Of a DNA stretch of 64,000 bases, positions 50,983-57,653 are shown piece by piece. Source of the DNA: an uncultured Eubacteriales bacterium. GTDB taxonomy: Bacteria > Bacillota > Clostridia > Oscillospirales > Oscillospiraceae. A program made the translations under genes and the position numbers. The stretch spans positions 62,001-126,000 of the forward strand of contig CAJKDY010000004.1 in the NCBI GenBank assembly GCA_905198835.1, given 5' to 3'. How positions within the stretch are numbered: the first letter of the stretch is position 1; every line of letters begins with the position of its first letter. The notes under the pieces are model-generated. The model was not told the DNA's origin and did not search any database. It worked only from the letters and a program-made list of their open reading frames with translations.

Positions 50983-52608
50983 CTAACTGTGGTTTTTCAT
51001 GTGGTCAAAAATTTGGGGCATGAAGAATTGGGCTGAAAAAGTGCAAAAAAGCGGGCGTCTGACGTAGTCAGACGCCCGCTTTGTGGTGGAGCATGGCACG
51101 AAGCCGTTGAACTCAATCTCCCCGTCCTTAAACTCTGTCCACTCCACGCGCCGCCTATCCTCGGAATACCAGCCCGTGATTTCAAGGTGGTCATCATATA
51201 CATAGATTTTGTCGATGAAGTAGTCCAACAACATTTCCCGGATTTCCGGGTCTTTCAAGTTGGCGTTGGCGAACTTCTGAAAATAAGCCTTTATGCTGTG
51301 TTCATCCTCGGTCATCCGCGCCTTTAGCTTCTCTGTCTCTATGGCTTCGACAAGAGCCTTTTTCCGGGCCTCCAGCTCGGTCAACCGCTGTTGGGTACTT
51401 TCGCTGAAAATCCCCATCTCCACCGCCTTGACCAGATTATCAAGGGCCTTTTGATTGGCTTTCTGCTCTGCCACAAGGCCGTCTATGTAGGCGGCGTCCC
51501 GGTAGTATCGCTCATGATAGGCGGCGGCGTCCACGGCGAGGGACGCTAAACACTCGCTGTCGTTCAAGGTCAGCTCTAAGGTCTGGGTAACCAACCACTC
51601 CACCAATACCTTCTTGATGGGCTTCTTTTTACATTTGCGGTGCCGCTGGCCCGCGCAGTAGTAGTAATAATGCTTTGCGCCTGTCTTACTTGTCCCAGAT
51701 ACACCCTGCATGGATTCTCCACAATGACCGCAGTACAGATGGCCTGTTAGCCAGTAGCGGGGCGCGCCAGTCTCGTCTACCATGTGGGCTTTTTGGGCAC
51801 CCAAACGCTTGTTGAGAGCAAAGCGGGCCTGTACCTTCTCAAATAGTTCTTCGCTGACTAATGCGGGTATCGCGCCCTTAATTACAATGTCGCTGTACCG
51901 ATAAACCCCCATGTATGCCTGATTTTGCAGGATAGTTCTTAATCCGTTGACGGTAAACCGCGTCCCTCTGCTGGTACGGAGGCCCTGGCTGTTCAGCTCG
52001 TCGATGATGTCTTTGTTGCGTTTCCCGGCGGCATAGTCGGCAAAGATACGCTGGACAATAGGGCCTGTTTCCGGGTCAATCACATAGTGCTTTTCGCTAT
52101 CCACCGTATACCCCAGCATTTTGTACCCATTATACAATCCGTTCTCCGCGTTGTACCTCATGCCACGGGTGATATTCTGCCGCAACTGCTTGGAGTAAAA
52201 CTCTGCCATAGATTCCAAAAGCCCTTCCATGAGCGTAGCTTCCGGGGAATCGTCCGGAACGGCTTCGGCTACCAAATGTATTTGACACCCCGCGTCCCGG
52301 ATGGTCTTTTTCGCCATAGCAAGGGTATATCTATCCCGGCCCAGGCGGTCAGTCTTCCACATGATAAGGGCGGCGGGCCTCATTCTGCCAACTTCGGACA
52401 GCATAAGCTGGAAGCCGGGGCGGTCTTCGGTGGTGCCGGAAATGGCCCTGTCCTCATACTCTTTGACAATGGTGTAGCCCTTGGCGGCGGCGTACTTCTG
52501 GGCCGCTTCCCGCTGTTGGTCAATGCTGGCCTCGTTCTGGGAGTGGGAGGAAAAGCGGTAGTATGCGATAGCAAGGTTGTTGTCGTTATATTGCGGCTTC
52601 TTTGCCAT
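50983..52608 (-). CDS. Large serine recombinase (integrative element)
   Basis: 541 residues. The resolvase catalytic domain (residues 10-155) has YYRFSSHSQNEASIDQQ with the nucleophilic Ser, and WKTDRLGRDR. The recombinase domain follows (GYKMLGY to about 290), then a zinc ribbon (CGHCGES ... CKKK) and a coiled coil with YFIDKIYVYDD. GGGAGGGCCGACT precedes ATG 52608. It probably integrates and excises the adjoining mobilizable element. The last ~33 codons run through a strong terminator hairpin, so the original stop seems lost. Confidence 0.92.
   Translation of the reverse strand: MAKKPQYNDNNLAIAYYRFSSHSQNEASIDQQREAAQKYAAAKGYTIVKEYEDRAISGTTEDRPGFQLMLSEVGRMRPAALIMWKTDRLGRDRYTLAMAKKTIRDAGCQIHLVAEAVPDDSPEATLMEGLLESMAEFYSKQLRQNITRGMRYNAENGLYNGYKMLGYTVDSEKHYVIDPETGPIVQRIFADYAAGKRNKDIIDELNSQGLRTSRGTRFTVNGLRTILQNQAYMGVYRYSDIVIKGAIPALVSEELFEKVQARFALNKRLGAQKAHMVDETGAPRYWLTGHLYCGHCGESMQGVSGTSKTGAKHYYYYCAGQRHRKCKKKPIKKVLVEWLVTQTLELTLNDSECLASLAVDAAAYHERYYRDAAYIDGLVAEQKANQKALDNLVKAVEMGIFSESTQQRLTELEARKKALVEAIETEKLKARMTEDEHSIKAYFQKFANANLKDPEIREMLLDYFIDKIYVYDDHLEITGWYSEDRRRVEWTEFKDGEIEFNGFVPCSTTKRASDYVRRPLFCTFSAQFFMPQIFDHMKNHS
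51045..51082 (-). terminator. Terminator hairpin inside the recombinase 3' end
   Basis: 16-bp perfect stem AAAGCGGGCGTCTGAC / GTCAGACGCCCGCTTT, loop of three, followed on the minus strand by TTTTTTGC. It lies about 60 bases before the stop codon of the open frame. Confidence 0.8.
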
Positions 52609-52752
52609 AGTCGGCCCTCCCTTCGTCTGGTGATATTATACACGTCCTTGTGGGCTATGTCCATGCCCTTCTCGCCGCGATCCTGCGGCGGGGGTATAAA
52701 GAAATACCCCCTTTGCCGCTGGTCGGGCGGCAGAGGGGGCATAGGGTGTTAG

Positions 52753-53619
52753 TCAGTTATTGGCAGAATCCACGGTGATACCCGTCTCTGCGCTCCAGTC
52801 CACGTTAAAGCCCACGCTCTGGCCCACGTCGCGGAGCTTGAAGTAGGTATACGCTCCGCCGTTAGCGTCGGTCAGCACCACAGCTTCCAGCTCCACGGGC
52901 TGTCCGTTGATGGTGACGGTCACGGTATCGTGCTTTACCGACATGGCCTTGTTGTCCACGGTGATGGTGGGCTGGGGCGCGGGCGGCTGGGACGTGGGGG
53001 TCGGCTGGGGTGTCGGAGTAGGGGTAGGCGTGGGAGTGGGCTCCGGCTCTGCTTTCGGAGTGATGACGTATTCGACTGCATATTCGGGATTGATGCATTC
53101 GGAATGATGGCCATAGTAGCAGGCGCTCACGTTTTCTCTTCCGCAATCTCTTCCATCATGCACGTTCAGGTAGTCGCAATGCTCGGTGGGGCTGAAGCGG
53201 AACGTGATGGTGGAATCAGTCTTGTTGGCGATGGGCTGCCAATTTTGTACGACGGCCTCCCATTTCTCCGTCATGAAGATGTCGTTGAGGTCGTCGGGAC
53301 GGTTCGCAATGTTAGGCTTACATTGTTCATAGCTGAAATCTTCAATCCATCCGATTCGTCCGTTATTGTATACGGGGTCATCGTATTTGGCACTGATGAT
53401 TTCCATATCGACGCAAAGGTAGTAATCATAAGCAAAATGCGTTGTTGCACCGATGAAGGAATCGAGGACGGTCGGACGTTCAAGGCCAAGGAATTGGTAG
53501 TGGGCGATATACAATGGCCATTGGTTTCTGAGTGTGTCGGCGGAGGCCGTCATCGGCAACAGGCCGCAGACCATCACAAGGGCCAGCGCAAGGGCAAGGA
53601 TATGTTTTGTGTGTTTCAT
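52753..53619 (-). CDS. Secreted protein with C-terminal stalk (copper amine oxidase N-like) domain
   Basis: 288 residues. Signal peptide with ALALALVMVCGLLPMTASA. A beta-rich domain of unknown type follows (about 30-190, with HCDYLNVHDGRDCG). A Pro/Thr repeat linker (EPTPTPTPTPTPQPTP) precedes a C-terminal stalk-like domain (about 225-288; ITVDNKAMSV ... YFKLRDVGQSVGFNVDW). Cargo of the mobilizable element; role unknown, likely surface-associated. AGGAGCTGATTTT precedes ATG 53619. Confidence 0.75.
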   Translation of the reverse strand: MKHTKHILALALALVMVCGLLPMTASADTLRNQWPLYIAHYQFLGLERPTVLDSFIGATTHFAYDYYLCVDMEIISAKYDDPVYNNGRIGWIEDFSYEQCKPNIANRPDDLNDIFMTEKWEAVVQNWQPIANKTDSTITFRFSPTEHCDYLNVHDGRDCGRENVSACYYGHHSECINPEYAVEYVITPKAEPEPTPTPTPTPTPQPTPTSQPPAPQPTITVDNKAMSVKHDTVTVTINGQPVELEAVVLTDANGGAYTYFKLRDVGQSVGFNVDWSAETGITVDSANN

Positions 53620-53669
53620 AAAATCAGCTCCTAAATCTGTATGTCGGGAATTTGGGGGGAAGTTCGTAT

Positions 53670-54623
53670 TCAGTCGGTCGGGGGGGTGAAAATTCGGTTG
53701 TTGTTCTCTTCCTTGAACGGAATGGAATAGATGGCAACGGAGTCTTCCTCGAAGACACCCATGTTGTAAAGGATTTGGCACAGTTCCGCACGGGTTATGG
53801 GCTTGAGTGGGTTGCAGGTGCCAATGTCGTCAATGCCGTTCACGATGCCGAGGTTGTAAGCCTCCACTATCGCCTCGCCACCGTCACAGATTCCAGCGGT
53901 GTTCTCCGTCGTGAGAAGCTTGGTATCCTCGTAGTCGGGGATGTCGTTTTCAGTCCAGACTTTCTCGGATACCTGACGGATGGGATATGCCGTGCTGTAG
54001 GTGCCGTTTTGGCTTTCGTGATACTTGGGCATCCTGTAAGCGAGGGAAGAGAATACCGCAATAGCCTCTCCACGCAATACGTTGTTGTTAGCACGTTTTG
54101 GGGAAATTCCGTATGCGACCTTACTTTGGCTAATTAGTCTGCATGCCCAGTGTGCCCAGTTTATAGGCTTATCGTAACCATCATGTGAAGCAAAATGTTC
54201 ATTACTGGGGTCTGCACCGCCGATGCGACATAGGATGGTCGCAAATTGTCCACCCGTGATGATGTCATCGGGATGGAATAGGCCGTCGTCATACCCTTTG
54301 AGCAGGTTGCCATTGGTCATGGCGTTCACGGCCTCTGCATACCAGGCATCGGGAGCAACGTCGGGGTAGTACTGCTCGACGGGTTTTTGGGTGGTACTGG
54401 GATTTTCGGGAACCGTGGTTGCAGCAGAATGTTCTTTTTCGTATTGCTCACGGAACCAGTCGGGGACGAGGTGTTCGTTTCCGTCTTTCATGCAGTTCCG
54501 GTAGAACATCTCCTGCATGACTTTTTCAGGGTCAATCGGGTCATTGCCGTCAGCCGACGCGGGAACAGCCAAGGCGCACACCATCCCCACCGCCAAAATC
54601 AGGCTGAATATTCTTTTCCTCAA
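53670..54623 (-). CDS. Secreted SLH-domain protein
   Basis: 317 residues. Signal peptide (RIFSLILAVGMVCALAVPASA), an acidic helical region, then SLH-like units: YYPDVAPDAWYAEAVNAMTNG with GYDDGLFHPDDIITGGQFATI (about 85-135), a degenerate middle unit, and GIVNGIDDIGTCNPLKPITRAEL (about 255-290). It should bind secondary cell-wall polymer. The start is a TTG at 54623 with GGAGGG eight bases upstream; the nearby ATG is in another frame. Cargo next to the stalk-domain gene. Confidence 0.75.
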   Translation of the reverse strand: MRKRIFSLILAVGMVCALAVPASADGNDPIDPEKVMQEMFYRNCMKDGNEHLVPDWFREQYEKEHSAATTVPENPSTTQKPVEQYYPDVAPDAWYAEAVNAMTNGNLLKGYDDGLFHPDDIITGGQFATILCRIGGADPSNEHFASHDGYDKPINWAHWACRLISQSKVAYGISPKRANNNVLRGEAIAVFSSLAYRMPKYHESQNGTYSTAYPIRQVSEKVWTENDIPDYEDTKLLTTENTAGICDGGEAIVEAYNLGIVNGIDDIGTCNPLKPITRAELCQILYNMGVFEEDSVAIYSIPFKEENNNRIFTPPTD

Positions 54624-54787
54624 ATTTCATCCCTCCGTCATTCTGTCTTTCCTCGGCAAGTTCGGCCCAAGGGGACGGGGCGGAATGTCCCGCCCCCAAG
54701 GGCTTCCCCCGCCGAGATAAATAAGAAGCGGCGCAGAGATTTTCCCTACACCGCTTATACACACAAGCCCCAGCTACACATTCTCCC

Positions 54788-54816
54788 TTGAAAAGTCAAG
54801 GGGAAGTGGGTATAAT
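54788..54816 (+). promoter_or_regulatory. Strong promoter of the candidate small RNA
   Basis: TTGAAA at 54788, 17-base spacer, TATAAT at 54811. Confidence 0.7.
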
Positions 54817-54822
54817 GGGGTT

Positions 54823-54958
54823 GGCGCAATTTATTGCTGTGTGGGAGGTCAAGTCTCCTGCATAGGGCCGTGGGGTGGTTGCACACCTCACGGCCTGCCT
54901 CTTATTACCTCGGCTTTCTCATTGTACCCCCTTGCACCGCAAAATGCAAGGGGTTTTT
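54823..54958 (+). ncRNA. Candidate structured small RNA (about 135 nt)
   Basis: The transcript would start shortly after the promoter at 54788-54816. It holds a GGAG-GTCAAGT-CTCC hairpin and a long GGGCCGTGGGGTG / CACCTCACGGCCT stem (about 54865-54896), and ends in CCCCTTGCA / TGCAAGGGG plus TTTTT (54927-54958). No reading frame with a ribosome site is present, and the next plus-strand gene is 700 bases away. It lies inside the mobilizable element between cargo and mobilization genes. No known RNA family was recognised. Confidence 0.55.
54927..54958 (+). terminator. Terminator of the candidate small RNA
   Basis: 9-bp stem CCCCTTGCA / TGCAAGGGG followed by TTTTT. Confidence 0.75.
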
Positions 54959-55031
54959 CCTTGCCCTGTCAAAAGGGCTAATCTATACTTTGGGCCGCTC
55001 GTTGAGCGGCCCGCCCTTTTGTCGTAAGGGT

Positions 55032-55066
55032 AAAAAAAGCCCCCCAGCCGTAGGACGGCTGGGGGG
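55032..55066 (-). terminator. Terminator of the 63-residue gene
   Basis: 12-bp stem CCCCCCAGCCGT / ACGGCTGGGGGG followed on the minus strand by CTTTTTTT. A second hairpin CCCCTCGCTTGA / TCAAGCGAGGGG (55075-55116) lies between it and the stop. Confidence 0.8.
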
Positions 55067-55138
55067 TGAGCTGGCCCCTCGCTTGACCCCGCTGGGGCGG
55101 AGAATCAAGCGAGGGGCATTACACGGGGAAAGCGGAAA

Positions 55139-55330
55139 TCAAGTGGTCGCCAGATAGATGATGGTCACGGAGTAGGTGTCCTCGCCAATGTCCTCCGTGA
55201 CCGCCATGTCCTTGGAAACCTGCACGGAAAGCAGGTCTTCCGGGGCAAGGTCGCCAATGAAGTCATTGACGGTGCCTTCCAGCTTGCGGGTGGTGGTGGA
55301 AATGTACTTAAACTTAAGGGACTTTTTCAT
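55139..55330 (-). CDS. Small hypothetical protein (63 aa)
   Basis: Not recognised. The protein starts MKKSLKFKYISTTTRKLEG and has an acidic middle (GDLAPEDLLSVQVSKD) and a beta-strand end. AAAGGAATGATAATGTT precedes ATG 55330, and two hairpins with a T-run follow the stop, so it is a genuine small gene of the mobilizable element. A DNA-binding or antisigma-like role cannot be judged. Confidence 0.6.
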   Translation of the reverse strand: MKKSLKFKYISTTTRKLEGTVNDFIGDLAPEDLLSVQVSKDMAVTEDIGEDTYSVTIIYLATT

Positions 55331-55566
55331 AACATTATCATTCCTTTCTTAGTATTTGCCCCAGCTCCCTCTATGAACGGAGGTAATTGCCCCATAGGGC
55401 CGCACGGTAGTACGGCCCCGCCCTTTTGCCCCGCCGACGGGCGGCGGGGCACGGGTCGCGGAGGGGGAACGTGGAGTATTCCCCCGGAGTGAGCCGAGGC
55501 CCAGGGGTACGCCGCAGCGTGTCCCTGGGCCATCGGGGAGGGCCTGGGAGGGGGCACCCCACCCAG

Positions 55567-55602
55567 CCCAATACACTTGGCGTTGCGCCAAGTGGTATTG
55601 GG
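55567..55602 (+). other. Candidate origin of transfer (oriT) inverted repeat
   Basis: CCCAATACACTTGGCG / CGCCAAGTGGTATTGGG (one bulged base, TTG loop) lies 23 bases upstream of the mob promoter and 78 bases before the relaxase start. Relaxases of the Mob/Pre group nick next to such repeats upstream of their own gene; the nick site itself cannot be assigned. The rest of 55331-55566 is GC-rich with two more hairpins and no gene. Confidence 0.5.
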
Positions 55603-55624
55603 TACTATATAGCGCACAAAGTTG

Positions 55625-55654
55625 TTGACATTATACCGACGGGGGAGGTATAAT
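55625..55654 (+). promoter_or_regulatory. Promoter of the relaxase gene
   Basis: Consensus TTGACA, 18-base spacer and TATAAT. The -10 box overlaps an ATG at 55653, which therefore cannot be the start codon of this transcript. Confidence 0.8.
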
Positions 55655-55679
55655 GTCCGTGAAAGGGGGTCGATGGCTT

Positions 55680-57188
55680 ATGAAGGGCTTTCGCACACGG
55701 ACACCCGTGAGGGCAACGAACCACCACGGCAGGATTGGAACAACAGGGCACAATGGCCGTACCTTCCTATCAGAAGATGGAAAGACCGCAGACGAGGCAA
55801 AGATTAAGCAGATTAAGGATAAAAAGGATGGGAGGGATAAGATAGAGCATATAGACCTTTCGCGGCTACGCTTAAATGAATATTGGTTCTTGGGCTGTGA
55901 CGCCAAAGAATACAGCGGCGAAGATGGGCCGGGTAGCAAGACTTTCATGGCGGGCTTTGAAGAATCTGAATTACGCTTCTATAAACAGAAGTTTGGAAAG
56001 TCCTTAAAAATGCAGAACGAGCGATATAAGGCCCAACGGCACCAGGGACGAATTAGGGAAATGGAGGATGTATTGCAGACCAAGAACAAGTCGCCTGTGG
56101 AGACGATTTTGCAGATTGGGGCTAAAGGTGATAGGATTTTAGAGGGAGACTTTTCCGCGTGTGTAAAGGAGTATGTCCAGCGGTTGCAGGAATGGAGCAA
56201 GAGCCACAATGATTGCTATGTTCTGATAAATTATGCTATCCATCACGACGAGGCTTCCCCTCACGCCCATTTGCGGGGCACCTTTGTGTGGTACGATGAT
56301 GATGGCGTCGCCCACATGGGCCAGGACGAGGCCCTGAAAAGGGCGGGGATAGAACTGCCTGACCCGGATAAGAAGCGGGGTCAGTATAACAATCGGAAGA
56401 TGGCCTTTGACCGTATGCTCCGGGAGTGGTGGATTGAGATTGCGGAGGCCCACGGCTATGTAATAGAGAAGGAGCCGATAAAGGGTGTGGAACACTTGAC
56501 CGTTAAGGGATATAAGGCCAAGAAGGACGCCGAAAAGGAGATTGCGGAAAAGGCCGCCCAGTTGGAAGCACAGAAGCAGGAGATACAGGCCAGGGCCGCC
56601 GAGCTGGAGGCACAGAGGCAAGCCCTTGATAACCGAGCCGACGAGGTGGTCGCTAAGGAGCGGGAGAATCGGTTCAAGGAAGTCACGTTGGATGATTGGG
56701 CAAAAGAGGTCGTAGAAGATCGTGACAAACTGGAAGCGCAGAAACAGGCCCTTGATGAACGAGCCGTCGAGCTGGATAAGCGAGAACAGGCCCTTAATGA
56801 CCGGGACGCCGAGTTGACCGCCAAGAAGCAGAACATTGAGAAAGAAACGGCCCGGCTGAAGGAGAAGGAGACGGTATTGGACAAGGCGCGTAAGACCGTT
56901 GATGGGGTGCTTGAAAAATTAAAGGCACACTACCAAATGTACGAAAAGAAGATTCAAGAGTTGGACAAGGAAAACCATCCCCTGGTAGCTTGGGCAAAAA
57001 GGCGCAAGTGGAAGCAAAACGGCAAAATAATGACAATCTGGGAGTTATACCAGACCGAGCGGGAGAAAGAGAAGAAGGTGCAACAATATATTGTAGAAGA
57101 CCCCTATCAGCTATCCCCTCCGCAAGCCCCTGAACTGCCGGATATTCAGTACCCGCCACAAGGCCCCGGACTGGGTTATGGCGAATAA
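55680..57188 (+). CDS. MobV/Pre-type relaxase (plasmid recombination enzyme family)
   Basis: 502 residues. The relaxase core (about 10-270) has the metal-binding HHDEASPHAHLRG motif (His-x-Asp-Glu..His-x-His) and an upstream YVLINYAIHH strand. From about 285 to 430 there is a long coiled coil (AELEAQRQALDNRADEV and similar heptads), then WELYQTEREKEKK and a Pro-rich tail. It should nick oriT and lead the strand during transfer driven by a helper element. ATG 55680 is chosen because the promoter's -10 overlaps the ATG at 55653 and AAAGGGGG lies upstream. Confidence 0.85.
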   Translation: MKGFRTRTPVRATNHHGRIGTTGHNGRTFLSEDGKTADEAKIKQIKDKKDGRDKIEHIDLSRLRLNEYWFLGCDAKEYSGEDGPGSKTFMAGFEESELRFYKQKFGKSLKMQNERYKAQRHQGRIREMEDVLQTKNKSPVETILQIGAKGDRILEGDFSACVKEYVQRLQEWSKSHNDCYVLINYAIHHDEASPHAHLRGTFVWYDDDGVAHMGQDEALKRAGIELPDPDKKRGQYNNRKMAFDRMLREWWIEIAEAHGYVIEKEPIKGVEHLTVKGYKAKKDAEKEIAEKAAQLEAQKQEIQARAAELEAQRQALDNRADEVVAKERENRFKEVTLDDWAKEVVEDRDKLEAQKQALDERAVELDKREQALNDRDAELTAKKQNIEKETARLKEKETVLDKARKTVDGVLEKLKAHYQMYEKKIQELDKENHPLVAWAKRRKWKQNGKIMTIWELYQTEREKEKKVQQYIVEDPYQLSPPQAPELPDIQYPPQGPGLGYGE

Positions 57189-57195
57189 AAAGAAA

Positions 57196-57225
57196 TGAGG
57201 ATAGGCGATTGCCTATCCTCAAATC
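57196..57225. terminator. Bidirectional terminator between relaxase and tRNA-Ala
   Basis: 11-bp stem TGAGGATAGGC / GCCTATCCTCA, loop GATT, with AATCTTTT on the plus side and ATTTCTTTTT on the minus side. Confidence 0.8.
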
Positions 57226-57280
57226 TTTTGTGCGAGCACGAACAGGTTTTTGAAGAAACCGAGTTCGACGCTTCGCGTTG

Positions 57281-57356
57281 TGGTGGACGATAGGGGGATC
57301 GAACCCCTGACCTCCAGATTGCGAACCTGGCGCTCTCCCAGCTGAGCTAATCGCCC
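57281..57356 (-). tRNA. tRNA-Ala (anticodon CGC)
   Basis: 76 nt including an encoded CCA. Acceptor stem GGGCGAT/ATCGTCC with the G3-U70 pair that identifies alanine tRNAs, D-arm GCTCAGCTGGGAGAGC, anticodon stem CCAGG-TTCGCAA-TCTGG, and T-arm GGGGTTCGATCCCC. The anticodon reads GCG codons. It lies at the right side of the mobilizable element. Confidence 0.95.
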
Positions 57357-57430
57357 GTAATTCAAAACAGCTTTTATATTATAGCAACACTTTTTGGAAT
57401 TGTAAAGCCTTTTTGAAAAAAATACCGATG

Positions 57431-57459
57431 TTGCGTTTTGGAGATGGGTTTGGTATAAT
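57431..57459 (+). promoter_or_regulatory. Promoter of the hydratase gene
   Basis: TTGCGT, 17-base spacer, TATAAT, giving a leader of about 190 bases. Confidence 0.65.
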
Positions 57460-57465
57460 ATCGGC

Positions 57466-57612
57466 AAACGCCGTGTGAAACAGGCGGCCTGCGTGCGGCA
57501 GGCACATTTTGTGCGCAAAATGCTGTTGCCGATGTTACAGGACAGCCCAAATCGGCTTTGCCGATTTGGTGCCGCATACGCGGCACGCAAGCCGCTTCGC
57601 GGCTGGTAGCTA
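57466..57612 (+). promoter_or_regulatory. Hairpin-rich leader of the hydratase gene
   Basis: Several short stems in series within the leader: AAATCGG-CTTTG-CCGATTT (about 57549-57567), TGCCGC-ATAC-GCGGCA and AGCCGC-TTC-GCGGCT (about 57591-57605). It matches no riboswitch that I recognise. Confidence 0.4.
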
Positions 57613-57653
57613 TGCTATACTGGTAGCAACATTCCCGGATGGGAGGAGATATT

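Noticed and set aside
53652..54137. A 161-codon plus-strand frame over the secreted SLH gene
   Set aside because: The minus strand has a signal peptide and SLH motifs; the plus frame has no ribosome site or family.
55653..55679. ATG 55653 as the relaxase start
   Set aside because: It overlaps the -10 box of the consensus promoter, so it would not be in the transcript; ATG 55680 has the ribosome site.
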